Shown here: positions 36,690 to 49,115 of the stretch, piece by piece
How positions within the stretch are numbered: position 1 is the first letter of the stretch
How the letters are laid out: the number at the start of each line of letters is the position of its first letter
Source: Gibbula magus
Taxonomy: Eukaryota > Mollusca > Gastropoda > Trochida > Trochidae
Length of the DNA: 64,000 bases
Direction of reading: 5' to 3'
Assembly: GCA_936450465.1 (NCBI GenBank)
Contig: OW388297.1
Location: forward strand, 52,878,989-52,942,988
Position numbers and translations under genes: made by a program
Notes under the pieces: generated by a model
Databases searched by the model: none
What the model was told of the DNA's origin: nothing
What the model saw: the letters and a program-made list of their open reading frames with translations, nothing else

Positions 36690-38290
36690 CTGTCGGTGCA
36701 GAAAACATTAACAAAACACAATTACTACCATTGATTGGAAATGTCCATCTTAGTTACATATAATAACACTCTTATCCAGTTCTTGAATACATTAAATCTA
36801 GCATTCCCCTGTTGTTATTAAACTATTTTAACAATATCTATTAAGATTGCTGAACCGTTAGCTGGGGTATTCCAAGAATACTTTAACAACGGAACGACAA
36901 ATAGTTTTGTTGGTGGAAGACATGCTCGAACTGCATATATGACAAGCCAAAACCTGGGAGAAGCACAAGAAAATGGCAAATACACACAACATGTAGTCGT
37001 ACTGCACTGAATTTGAATTACATTGAATCTTACTGATTTAATGAGAGCAAATGAAATGATACGAAGGCAAAGGCATGTGAAGTTTTCCCGGCACACTTTA
37101 ACCAACAGACAGATAGGCGCCCAAGCGAATGTTTAACACTAACGTGTTATACATGTACAGTGTAGTCAACAGAGTGGGTGGATGTACTCCACTGGATACA
37201 CATGTACCTCTCAGGTTGATGTGTATCAGCACACGTCACTGTCATCTTCAGGGCACCTTTGTCATATTTACAAGGCATTCAATAACATTACAAGATTGAT
37301 TCGTTATTGAGGACAAACATAACATTTTACAATACAAGGAAATCGCTAGGTCAGGGGTTATCAATTTGTGTGAGATGTATATATGGTGTCGTGTTACCTG
37401 TTGGTGCATAACACATCATCAATTCCTACTCCTAATTGGTAACATCCACCTCACATGTAATTAAATCAATTTTCTTAAATGAATTAGAGTTTGTTGTTTT
37501 TTATTGCTCAAACAATGTTTTTTCAAAGATGTTATATGGTTTCAGAAAGATGACTTGGATCTTTAGTGATACAATAATAGTTTACCATGGTGAATAGTAT
37601 TTTGAGAGAAGATAAGTCCTCACTAGTAGTATTGGGTGTCAACTGAGAATCCTTTTGTCATTCTACACTGAATTTGAATTTGGTTGCATCACTATTCCTC
37701 ATGTATGTAGAATAGTTATTTACTGATTAAATCGCTGTCCGCTAAGGTAAGAAACTGCTGGGAAGGCAAAAGCTCTGAATCTTTTCGCGACACAATTAAA
37801 TAGAAATTTCCCTTAAAAGGGCTGTAGCACGTTTTTTTATATTTTTATATTTTCAAAGTTTCCATTTAGGTTTACTTCAGGGAGTAAAACATCATAGTAC
37901 ACACACAAATTATCCGTGGCGGTAATAACGTTCTTGCGTTTAAAGAAAGAATTGCATGGCAGCCATTTTAATGTGAACACATTTTATTATTTCGAATTAA
38001 AAAGATGATTCCCATGGCTCATTTCTTAACTTGAATTTCTCAATAGAGAAAGGTGTTTTACTTTAAGTGGCATTATTTTTCAAATACATTTCATCAACTT
38101 ATTTGAGCGAAAAAAACGTGCTGCTGCCCCTTTAAGATAGACAGAAGCCAAAGCGAATGTTGAACACTAATGATGAACAGGATGAGTAGATGTGATACGC
38201 TGTATACGCATGGGCCTCTCAGGTTGAGGTGTGTCAGAATTCCTCACAGTCACCTGTTCGGGGCACCTTGAACATAATCTAAACAGTTTA
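36690..38290. repeat. Local tandem duplication within the right arm
   Basis: Unit 1 (about 36690-37375) and unit 2 (about 37385-38290) share ordered phrases. Examples are 'cacctgtcggtgca' against 'acctgttggtgca', 'gcgaatgtttaacactaa' against 'gcgaatgttgaacactaa', and 'ctctcaggttgatgtgt' against 'ctctcaggttgaggtgt'. Unit 2 contains a MITE insertion. The left arm has a single copy. Confidence 0.7.
37813..38135. mobile_element. TTAA-flanked MITE (family B-like, short)
   Basis: TTAAAAGGGCTGTAGCACG at the left and, inward from the right, TTAAAGGGGCAGCAGCACG. It lies in unit 2 of the tandem duplication; the equivalent part of unit 1 (about 37095-37105) lacks it. Confidence 0.75.
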
Positions 38291-39948
38291 TCTAGGGGTC
38301 AATACAGTGAAAATATTGATGACATATATAGGTTTTTACAATATAGGAATACTAAGAATGACCTGATTTGCAGTCCAATGATCATTTAACAAATTTACTA
38401 TTGTCTTTTATTAAACATTGTCAGCGTAAAAAGATCGATGATTCGTCAATAAGCAATTTTCCACATAATACCTTCTCGAAATAAGTATGCTTTTACGTTG
38501 GGAAGACCTAGAAAGTTATTGGGTAGATGTATTGTCACATTCGCACATAAACTATAGATAGTTGTAACTCTCATTACGTTTGGTAAACGTCAATGGTATA
38601 AGCGATGTGGTAACTGAACGTACAACCATTTGAAATGTATCATAAATAAGCATGACCTTTTTTATATTCGTAATGTATTCATAAACAACATGATGTATAC
38701 TGTTCACATGTGAGTGTTTTATGATAAGAAGTAGGCAATTTTTATAAAAGGCACACCAAGCATGTATTATATTACTTAATGTTCACGTGTATCACACATG
38801 CATGTAGGTGAACATGTGAATGTTCGCAGTTGTTTGTGCGTGACTGAAGCATGACTGGACAGTAGTTGTTAGAATGCATTCGGTTGTCAGGTAAACAGAC
38901 TGTTTGATTAATGAGGCGAAATACAATTTCAATACTGTCTTGTTTGTTTTGCCCCCAGGATATAAAGTATTAATTACCAACTGATACAGTCAATGTTCAT
39001 TGACGTAAAAGCTCGGACCTTTTACTGTTTACACATATATTGTGTTCTGTATAATATTATTATGTTATATATCTAAAATCTTCATCGTATATAAAGTTAC
39101 ATTTTGTTACATCTTGATAGTGTGGTTAACGATGGTGGTTTTAGAAATTAACACTGAACCATGGATGTGTTGCAAAATTAACATATGTTAACGGATTTAT
39201 ATTGCAGATTTGTTTGAAAACAACATTTTTAATTTAACCATTGCTGGAGGTTAACCATCTGACTGTTTCAAATACAACAAGAAGACAGAATCAAATATAC
39301 TCACGGGCAAAAGAAAGTATATGTTATTTTCAACAGAGTCAAACACAAAATAGTTCTGCCGGATAAACTCGGTTTTGAATGTTTGTGATGAGGATATATC
39401 TCGTTAAGAGATATACACAATTTAATTCATGAGAGTATGATACTTAATATTTCATATCTGTTCGAGCACACATGGGGTGCTAAAATAGCTATTTCAAAAG
39501 GTATTTTGGGAAATAATTCTGGGTATTTAAGGTAAAAAATATGGAAATTATGTTAGTACAAGATAGTATCGACATGATGTACTTCCTTTGACTTTAAATC
39601 AATGTCGCATCTTGCTGTAGGGCGTCATAAAACAAGCCAGAAAGCCATATTTCACTCCCCTATCTCGCCTGGTAAAGGAGATTCTATAACGACGATTTTT
39701 AAAAAGCCGTGTGTTTCAGAATTATGAACAGATGTTTCAAAATGTACAGACAACGTTAGTTTGCTTTTAGAGACATGGTGTAACTATGTTTCAATCTTGT
39801 TCATCACTCGTTGATTAAAATATCTTGCGTTGTTGTACCTAAACTTTCTTTTACCCGTGAGTTTATATGGGAAAGAGTTGTCATTAAATTGAAACAGAAC
39901 ATTACAAATATTATAGAAGAAATACCACAAAAGGCACATTTATATAAG

Positions 39949-40116
39949 ATGATTGTTGAACTATGGCTTATGTTTTTTGTGTTCTGCTCAGGAAATGAAA
40001 TCCCAAGTTGTGTGTCCATGGAAAGTCTCCATCCACAAAGTGAAAGTGGTCGTAAAAGAAGTTCGATAGAGGACAATATGCAAGAAAGTTCACTTAACGT
40101 TTCATATATGCCTTAA
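39949..40116 (+). CDS. Possible small secreted peptide precursor
   Basis: A 55-residue frame starts MIVELWLMFFVFCSG, which looks like a short signal peptide. It continues with a polar stretch and a GRKR motif, the kind of amidation-plus-dibasic site found in neuropeptide precursors, and ends SLNVSYMP. The open frame also extends upstream of this ATG. The complementary strand is open as well, and no promoter, splice or codon evidence supports expression. No homologue was recognised and no counterpart is apparent in the left palindrome arm. Confidence 0.15.
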   Translation: MIVELWLMFFVFCSGNEIPSCVSMESLHPQSESGRKRSSIEDNMQESSLNVSYMP

Positions 40117-42889
40117 AATGTAAGTTAAACTTATTGGGGTTAGATAATGAAAGAAGACTATCACATCCAATAACAATGTTACTGAATCAATTTGGTACGT
40201 CAAAAACCAAAACCATCCTCACTGATTATTTAAAGATCTGATGAAATGCATTTTTTTCAAGAATGACAGATGATTACCTCTACTTATATTGTATATCGGA
40301 ATCAATTGAGCATAAATATACCCTTGCAATTGATAATTAAAACGATTTTAATTCACCCATTTTAACACTACCGCAATCAGTTTTAGCAATCATTTTGAAA
40401 ATGCTCAATGAGGCGTGACTGTGATAAGCGACAGACGGGGCCGGCTAGACAGCTACTCCGCCGAGTCTCGTTAATTTATTAATGATGATTATCACTGCCG
40501 CTTAATGAATTTATGAGGTGTATTACATCGCCAAAAAGACATGTTTATGTAATAATTGTGTAATTGTCATCTGCGGAATTACATAGATATCTAAACATTC
40601 GATATATGGGAAATTTAAGTTGGTTTCTTGAAGATTTCTTTGTGAAATTTACAATCAAAATGTTGGGAAATTACGTTGAATTATGACTATCGCCGAAAAT
40701 CAGATTCCTCCAGATACGTCACAGAAGTCATCCCTTCACGGGCCACACCCCCGCAGACTTTCATTCTGGTCGCCGGGGCTAAATCAGGCGTTTTTTAAAC
40801 AGCCGTTTATAAGTAATTTATGGACCGATTTCAGAAATTTTAAATCAAGCAATTATCAAATTGACAATACATTTTAATGAATCCGATTTGGACCATATGT
40901 CATTGCATCTATCCATTAACGCCTATCTTACTTGAGGTCAAAACAACTCGACTTTCGCACATTGCGCACGTTTCATACTCATATATTTGTTTAACCTGTT
41001 ATACATTGTATGTAAACACAGTAATATAATTAAGTACTTTTAAGAAATATGTATGTATAGTACAGGTTTGATAATATCTGTCGATTGAAATTTAATCAGT
41101 TTATATGATGTAAGATTATATAGATGTTCCTATATACGGTTTAAAGTTGGTTCCTATATGCTTAAACTTTGTGGCGATTACAAATACAACACAGTGTCTT
41201 GATTAAACTGCATCAAAGTGTCAACTGAACACGCCGAAGGTGGAGATTCAATTGTTAAAACCTGATACCGTACATATTAACTAATGTCATTTCCAATAAA
41301 TCCAAAACGATGTAATCCCATTGTAAAGAAATGGTTTTATAGTTTATATAGATATACGTATATGTATATATTTCAGAAACTGATCATTATTTATTGTAAG
41401 TTCAAATATTCTACTGAAACATGGATTAAGGTTATCTGTGTAAACATATAGTTGATTAATTAGAAAATTGTTTACATAAAATAAATGTTGGTGTCTATAA
41501 TAATATAAATATAGATGGCAATTATTATTATCTTTTAAATGAATTGATGACATATTCTGACACGTAGAATTTACAAGTTGATACACTTACACTAAATTAC
41601 TTACACTTGAAGCTAGAGCCATTGTCTGTGGCTGGATCTCAAGAGACACTTGAGTTCTCAAGAAGGTTGTTGCCCTGAATCTATGCCAATCTCTGCCAGC
41701 AGGCAACAGTCACAACAATCCTGGATTAAGGAACATTTCTACATAGAAATATCCCTGGCAACGGCATCGTTCCTATCAATTAGGTACTGGTAAAATGTCG
41801 CCTGGAGATACATAGACAGTAACGTACATTGTTACTCATGTTTGAAGATTAACATTTCTTGCCAAAATGATAGCAGAATTTTACATATAACAAGAAAGAG
41901 AGCACCCGCATGATTAATTGAAGTGGTTTGCAAGCCAGGATGTGTACCTTGGAAAATAACTTGATCACAGAGGACCAAACATTTCTGATATCAAATAATT
42001 ACATCAACACGAGCACTAAAAGTTACAATATCCGAGACATTAGACTGAGATTATATTCATCATCCAAAATCCAAACCAAAATCGATGGAAAATGTACATA
42101 TCTGAATACAACACTCCTAAGTGATACACAATTCCTAAGTAAACTGTTATTTTCGTCTGCATATATATGAGCCCACGTATATGCAGCTGGATAACTAGTT
42201 CACATTGGATGCAGAAATTTAACCCCCTTTTAAGTTTTTGATAAAAAAAAAACCAATGATTTAAGTGTCCACTGCTGAGTCAAACTGACGGGTACCCACG
42301 TACGAAACAGTTATCTCAGCATGCTTTTAGGAATTAAACAAACACTTTCAAACACAAAAAAAGAATAAATGTGGCTTCGACCTCCGCTGCTAAGTAACAT
42401 CGCCGACAGATAAATAATGCATTACACTCGTTCACATAAGAAACACTGCCTCTCTGTTTGTTCCAATGATTTAAGATACAATTATGTTTTATATAGAAAA
42501 AAACTGATCAAGTTAAAACAAAATTAACGTGTATAGTTCGAAATATGCAAAGAGCAGGATATAGTATAACAAGTAATCTGACCTGCGTATCACAGTATGT
42601 GGTCGATATCAAATGTTTATGGTAAAGCGTTAATACAACTTGCAGGCCTATATTTCAATTTCTATAGCGTCTATATATTATGTCTTTGGGGGGAAATTGT
42701 GTTCAAACCATGTCAGTTAATTGGGTAGTTTAAGTAAACAGCTAAAGCTACCCAGAACATATGTTTGTAGTACCAATGAGATTTCAGAAGCCCTAAATGA
42801 AATGCAGGGATTATTTTAGACGGGTATTATCGAGTTTCATTCTTTATCTTTAACACCATAAAAATAACGATCGATGGGAAATACACTTG

Positions 42890-43030
42890 CATGGCTTAAC
42901 CGAAACATGCATATTCGTTTAAAAACTATTTTTATTGGTCAAGTAGTGTTATTTAGCCATTTGTAACACTTAGTTACTTTTTTGTGAGGGCACTTTATTT
43001 CAGTTAGAGTGCGTGCTACTGCATCTTTAA
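42890..43030. mobile_element. Right-end fragment of MITE family B
   Basis: 'gtgcgtgctactgcatcttt' followed by TTAA at the edge, with interior phrases ('ttagccatt', 'gcactttattt') parallel to the element ending at 31449. The left end is lost. Confidence 0.6.
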
Positions 43031-43649
43031 GAACCCAATTTGACAGCAATACTTCTTGAAAACGGCATTCCTGCTTCAGGTAGTGTCTTGTGTCTAGCAA
43101 ACGTGAAATATTCTTAGTTGAAGCATGGATTATTTCATATTTTGGTTTCAACGGAACAACTATTATAAAGTATATCGTATTTATTTCAACGACCATAAAA
43201 TATTATGCATCGACTTGGCAAATGATTTATGATCAACTTTCCCACATCAAACTTTCAACAGTTATATCAGTTGAAAACTCTCCTTTTATGCTATCGTTAC
43301 AAAGGAAATTAAATATTTACTTGTAACATGACAATGCAATCAGGACAAGTAATGATATTGACAATACGAAACTGAAATAATCTCGTTTCTTTTCCTGGAT
43401 TACAGCACTAGAGCGTCCCTATATTATGATATGATGATATTTGACAAGAATTAGTTATATTTAATTCAGGAACTGCAAATGTCCTTTTAACTACGTTCAA
43501 GTCAGGCACTGTTGAGCGTGGGTATGAACAATTGATCACATTAAGATGTTGACCTCATAAAAACACGTGCTAAATCAGATCATTGTTTATGAAGTCAAAG
43601 TATGCCGCTTTTTGTTTGAGCGATGGTATGAAATGATGTGAAGCACATA

Positions 43650-43850
43650 TGGGTACAAAGTGCTGGCGTGCTGGCCTCTCACACCAAAGGCCTGGGTTCG
43701 AATCCCGGTGGAGACACCATACATTTGTGACCTGGGTCTCATACTGTGTTGTGTCCTTGGGCAAGGCACTCCATTCACATTGCATCAAAAGTACAATTCA
43801 TTCAGGGTATAAATATACCGCCACTGAACAGCATTGCGTTGGATATTAGG
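43650..43850 (+). mobile_element. tRNA-derived SINE (family D)
   Basis: The B box GGTTCGAATCC lies at about 43695. The body contains 'ccttgggcaaggcactccat', a core shared, from memory, by many invertebrate SINEs. The A box region is degenerate. Confidence 0.7.
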
Positions 43851-45479
43851 CATTCAAATTATTTAATTTTCTTTTCGATACCATATTTTATTTCTATATG
43901 TATTTGCTTCTAACGTATTTCACTGATAGAAATACGTTTTATATATGTTTATCTGCAGTCACGCTCTATTAAAAGTATTAAACACAATAAGTGTTAATGT
44001 TGCTGCATATACCAAATAGCAACTCATATACCCATATAGTGCCTTATATGAACCCTTCACATCATATATTAATATCACCACATAATAAAATGTTAAAACT
44101 ATGTAAAGTAACCTACACATTTACAAATAAATCAATTCACCAGGATAACAGGAATGTTACCAGGATGCCAACTAGGTACATATACACTGTCATTTATTTT
44201 CATTTTCATCAATTACGTGTACATGTCAGTAAACGAGTTAACGTACTATAGTATCGTTTCTTTTATTTTTGTTTACACAAAAAATACAATTCTGTGAGCA
44301 CATTTCTTTGTTTATATTTCTCATCTTCTAGTACATATTCTTACTATTTATCCACGTTTAATGTCAAGTATATGTAATTAAGTACCCACATGTTTATGGA
44401 CAATGTGGCAGTAGTGCATAAGAATACGTCAGGTGTATTTTTTTTACTAGTTCTTTGTTCATTGTTCATTCGTGCGTAACGTTTCGTCTTTGTAATTAAC
44501 AAAAACTCACCTTCACATTAAATGTCAAATGGCGTTAGCTGTGACGTTCCATGAATCAAGGTATAACTTTCTGTACGTGCACACAAAGTGACAACAGTTG
44601 TTTTTACATAAACCATTATTCACCTCATTCTGTATGTCATCATGTGATTATACATTCCATTCTAACTTACAATGTGTCGTTTCATATTTTATATAATTTG
44701 TTAATTGCAGATTGTCATGTAGTAGGTTATATAGCAGTTTATATCCACTCAATGATTGTTTCCAGAGTTATAAGTATATTATGATACAAAATAAATTCAC
44801 TAATAAATAAATAATATATAATAATAAATTCAATAATGGTTGCTTTGATTTGATTTGTTAACGTCAGCATCACTCACTGTTTTCTTTAAGCACAAGTCCA
44901 TTATGACTGATCTGTAAATTAAAGCTTAAATATAATTATCATTAAAATGGCCACGGCAGTTCAACGAACCGTTTTCTCATTAAGTTAGAGGATTTATTAA
45001 TATATCTATATCCATATTAATATTCCTAATGGATATTTGTGTTCATTAAATGGAAACTACTTCAATTATTAAATAGAGCATGTCATATTAAAAACTCAAG
45101 ATATAGTATAAGTTCCCTAAATTAGATTAAATGTACATTAAATATACCGAGCCATTAACAGTTGTATATATTAAAATACGTTAGTGTATTAATATTACTT
45201 TTATAAGTTGATCTAAAGGTATTTTCTGTAGTAAACTCATTAGAATCATACACATGTTTCGTTGTGTAGCCCATATATTATTGTCATTGAAGTCAGGGCA
45301 TTCAGTACACACCGCCATATGCCTCCATTATGCCTCCTGCGTCATTGAACCACACTAACACAATCCTATTGTTATCGCTATAGTTACACCACTGTGTTCA
45401 TCCACGTTCACATTCCTTTGTAAATGCCTGTCATGCAGATAGCTTTGATCATTGCACGTCTTCGGCACAATATACCATT

Positions 45480-45850
45480 TATCTCAATACACACTATTGT
45501 TACAATATATAATCATCCACATACTTGTATATCGCAGTTTGTATGTCGTGTCTGGTTTTTATATCACTTTCCCGGCCATTTGTTCACCTGTGATGGGGAT
45601 GGCTGTGAACGTTGCCAGTCTTACGTAATCGGGAATAACGTCCATTGTCTCAATACACACTTAATTTACAATAGACATCATCCATAGACTTGTATAAACA
45701 ATCTCTATGTCATGTATGGTCGGGCCATCACTTTTGCAGTCCCATGTGCACCTTGTAATAGGTATTGCTGTTAACGTTGTCGGTTTTATGTATTCAGAAA
45801 ATACCTCTATTGTATCGAAACACACATTTATTGCAATTTATCATCCAAAA
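45480..45850. other. Two related segments, otherwise unassigned
   Basis: Phrases such as 'ctcaatacacac' and 'atagacatcatcc'/'ataatcatccac' followed by 'acttgtat' recur at about 45480, 45650 and, more weakly, 46280. This suggests an old local duplication of about 180 bp. No gene recognised. Confidence 0.4.
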
Positions 45851-45861
45851 CTGCTTTCTAC

Positions 45862-45910
45862 AGGAGATATCGCTTGTGTGAGATCAAGCGATATCTCCTA
45901 GGAGATATCG
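45862..45910. repeat. Short near-perfect palindrome
   Basis: AGGAGATATCGCTTG (45862-45876) and its exact complement (45885-45899) surround an 8-bp loop. A third partial copy AGGAGATATCG follows directly at 45900-45910. Confidence 0.85.
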
Positions 45911-45949
45911 TTTTCGCAGTAGATTTTGAACAATGCTCTGTTGGCGTCA

Positions 45950-46060
45950 GCTACATGACATCACAATGATTTTGCATCATCAAGTAATGACATCACAATG
46001 CTATGACGTCATCATCATGATGACGTCACAATGCTATGACATCACAGCAAAGGAAGCCAA
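45950..46060. promoter_or_regulatory. Cluster of CRE-like TGACRTCA motifs
   Basis: Several TGACATCA and TGACGTCA copies occur within about 100 bp, two of them forming a larger palindrome around 'catcatcatgatg'. The motif matches CREB/ATF-type sites. Because it sits between two hairpins it may simply be part of a transposable element. Confidence 0.4.
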
Positions 46061-46127
46061 ATGGCAGTTTTGTGTTGAGATATGTTCATTTTTCATTAAA
46101 AACTAATGAAGAATGATTTTGGATGAT

Positions 46128-46290
46128 AAATAAAATCTCACCCTCGTGTCTTCTGATATCAAATATATCAACATTCGTTGATAAAAGTCAAAATATCCTC
46201 GGCAAGTCTCGGATATTTGTAACTGTTATCAACTCGTGTTGATATATTTGATATCAGAAGACACTTGGGTGAGATTCTCTATATATCATC
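46128..46290. repeat. Snapback hairpin
   Basis: Arms of about 70 bp share 'gtgtcttctgatatcaaata' and its complement. The structure is like the hairpins at 22353 and 48984. Confidence 0.8.
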
Positions 46291-46965
46291 TGCATACTTA
46301 TATAATCAGTTTGTATATCATGTGTGATCGGCCTCTCACTTCAGTTTGTCGTGCATCCTCACTTGTCTCAACCCTTACATTTTGTTACAATGTACAGATA
46401 CGTGTGCCATTCTATCGTCTTGTCTAGTGTTTTCTAACCCTCACTTTCTCCGTCGTTCACACCTGTCATGTAGATTTGCACGTTGTTTGCACTTGGAAAT
46501 TAACAGTGTGTTTCAGTAGAAAATATCTGTTCTACAAAGTCTCATTTCATCATGTCTAAAGTGTATACATTTTTTCAAGATAATGAATTTAGGACATTAT
46601 GATTAAAATATTGTATTAAAACAGTATAGATTTGTTTATAAGCAGTATGTTTTGTAACATGTGTTATTCAATCTGTATAGAATAAAATTATTAGTTTTGT
46701 ATAACTTGTAGCTATACATGTACCATAATTGGTTGTATGTATTAGTTTTTGCATCATTTATTATTCAGCATGTATATCATCAACAACAATGAAAATACAA
46801 CCATGTAACCAGTCAGCTCTGAATTACTTTGAGTTCAATAAAGCTAGATATTCTGAGATTATTCTACCAAACTTGTATCAATGGCATTCTGACTTTGTGC
46901 TCCCATTCAAGGTATGGACATCTTCCTCTAAGACAAAAAAACAAACAAAATTGACAAAATTGTAA
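46291..46965. other. Unassigned AT-rich stretch
   Basis: No convincing feature. A short open frame at 46729-46965 may be decayed upstream LINE sequence but shows no RT motif. Confidence 0.35.
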
Positions 46966-46969
46966 ACAC

Positions 46970-47430
46970 CTCCAGTAAAAATTTGCGGCTTCAATGTTGA
47001 GCATCTTTCATTCCAGTTTGATTCTAGAGTTAAAAACAAGGCTCTAGCCATTCAGTCAGACCCATCGCACTTTCTAAATGAATATTATGAATTTCTACCA
47101 TATGGACGTCGTTTCAAAATCTGGCATTTAAAAATTAACAGAGCATCAGCATCGTTTGTCCCATACAGAATACAAATTCTAAACCTCCACATCAAATAGC
47201 AATTATGTAACTCTTGAAACACGACATGGCTGATTAAAATATGGCATACATGCATATATATGTCATATTTATTAACCATAATCACAATGTATGTTATTAT
47301 TGGGTTTTTTTAAATTGTATTCATGTATTGTTATTTTGTATTGAATACTACCAAAGACTCTTTGAAAGACGAATTTCCCATCTGGGATAATAAAGTTTTT
47401 CCTTATCGTATCTACCTTATCTCTGGTTAC
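46970..47430 (+). mobile_element. 5'-truncated LINE, C-terminal end and 3' tail
   Basis: From about 47020 to 47200 a frame reads KALAIQSDPSHFLNEYYEFL, followed by a 'PYGRRFKI..FVPYRIQILN' ending before TAG. This is the typical extreme C-terminus of CR1/RTE-like LINE reverse transcriptases ('..SGRRY.. NR.. SF.P.AI..LN', from memory). Non-coding tail 'cccatctgggataataaag' near 47380-47398 is typical of LINE 3' ends. The catalytic domain is missing, so this is a dead-on-arrival insertion. Confidence 0.7.
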
Positions 47431-47984
47431 TAGTCTTGGTAAATTGTTATGATTTTATTATTTTAAAAAATCTGTTGAGAAACAATTTGCAAATGCCCAT
47501 ATTTTGAATGGGAGCGTTCATTTTAAACTATTTTCCCTCACTGTAATCAAGTGTGAATACACTGTAAAACATGAAGATGTACATAATTTCCAATTTCACC
47601 TATCATTCAAGGGCAAGGTACGAAACAATAACTAATGTGTACTTTTAACAGAATCGAGTTTGCATGAATGACAAACATCATACATGTGGCAAACAACCAT
47701 GCTGTTTAGTGACCTATCTGGAAGATAACGATTACAGTGCACACAGTTTACGCGAAAGAAAAACCCACTCCAGCGATTGTCACAATGGCTAAGTAAATAA
47801 CTTCATTTCGTGTCGAATGAAACCTGACAAGAACGTTTCAAGGCAAATGATTTTCGAAAGTGTTCTAAACGTTGTTGTCATGAGGAGTGACGACGATTGT
47901 TTGACGAGGAAACATTTGTTTACAGGGAAACTTATTTATATATCAATACTAGCAGATGCTCGCAGGTTTCCCCGCAATGCATAG
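47431..47984. other. Unassigned
   Basis: Nothing coding or structured recognised. Confidence 0.4.
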
Positions 47985-48090
47985 CCATCTGGCATTGCGG
48001 GCTTTCTTCCTGTCATAATACTAGCAGCCGCGATATAAGTGAAATACTTTTGAATGTGGCGTTAAACCTCAACTCGCCACACCTCACCTT
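47985..48090 (+). mobile_element. SINE 3' fragment (same family as 10980)
   Basis: 'ataatactagcagccgcgat' and 'ggcgttaaacct' followed by 'ccacacctcacc' match the body and tail of the complete SINE. The tRNA head is missing. Confidence 0.8.
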
Positions 48091-48889
48091 GTATATCAAT
48101 AACCTTCATTCTTCTTGAACCAAGAAAAGGTACCCTGATGTGTTCTAATTATATATGACTATCATTATGTTTCTTTCATCTCGTCATATGTTCGTCTATG
48201 TTTTTATATCATGGATTCAACATACATATCTACAGAAAAGTCTTCCAGTTAGCTGTCCACATATCTGCACAGGATGCCTCATGTTTAGCATTGTAAGCTA
48301 TACTAATTCAATGACAAAGTGAAATTGTTGAGATTGTACTTCCAGTGCTCTAAATAGTGTTCATGGGAAATATGTCTCACGTGTTTAAGCATTTTCACTG
48401 GGCGGCGGTTGTCCTTCCTTGAATAGAACTGCAATTTATTCAAATTGTCTCTTCATTCTGATTAAAACTAGTTTAAAGGAAGACGTTTTCGATAAAGAAC
48501 ATTACAGTTGAGTTATCTGCAAGTGTGACTAAAATGGATACACGGTTTTACACAAAAGATTAGTGAACATTGAATTCAATGCCTACATCAAGGTAGGTTC
48601 CATACAGTGTCAACCATGAAATAACTACATCCTTATATATGCATTTCATTTTACAGTTTGTCTGGGCTTCACTGTAGTAATTCAATGACCGATTTGATTG
48701 CGTGTGATATTTCAGCGAATTATAACCATGTATATATGTATTTATTATACTGGAATTTATCAGTGAATTAAACTGTCTATCAAGCTACAGTGAACATAAG
48801 TTATATTTTCACAGTGACTGATATAATTGGACGTCATAAAACAATGGTCATTTTATTATGATGTCACATTGCTGCTATTGTGACAGGGT
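48091..48889. other. Unassigned
   Basis: AT-rich, no recognised feature. Confidence 0.4.
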
Positions 48890-48891
48890 GT

Positions 48892-48945
48892 TCTAGCAGC
48901 CGCGACGCTGAACATGAAAACGGCATTGTTTAGGTACAATTACAA
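48892..48945 (+). mobile_element. SINE tail relic
   Basis: 'tctagcagccgcgacgctga' then 'gaaaacggcattgttta' is a decayed piece of the same SINE body. Confidence 0.5.
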
Positions 48946-48983
48946 GGATAACATCATATACAAAATAGAAATATCTGTCAATT

Positions 48984-49115
48984 CTTGACAAATACCATTT
49001 TTATCTCATCTCGTGAGGTAGAAAAGTTATTCATTTTCACTCGTGGTTGTAACAATTGTGAAAACTGTGAAAATTTCTACCTCACGTGATGAGATAAACA
49101 TGGTATTAGTCAAAA
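48984..49115. repeat. Snapback hairpin
   Basis: 'ttatctcatctcgtgaggta' and its near-complement are in arms of about 45 bp, with an inner pair around 'actcgtggttgtaacaattg'. Confidence 0.8.

Larger units (their letters stand above)
35700..45480 (-). repeat. Right arm of the large inverted repeat
   Basis: Reverse-complement counterpart of 17605-28300, with the block pairs given there. It contains a local tandem duplication (36690-37375 and 37385-38290) and MITEs absent from the other arm. Outer sequence near 45430-45480 still pairs loosely with the sequence just inside the left-arm TA tract. Confidence 0.85.

Noticed and set aside
42939..43326. Overlapping open frames on both strands
   Set aside because: One overlaps a MITE end, neither shows a domain or splice support, and the composition is typical of the surrounding non-coding DNA.
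45950..46060. A CRISPR-like array of short repeats
   Set aside because: The TGACRTCA units are 8 bp, irregularly spaced, and in an animal genome; no repeat-spacer structure.
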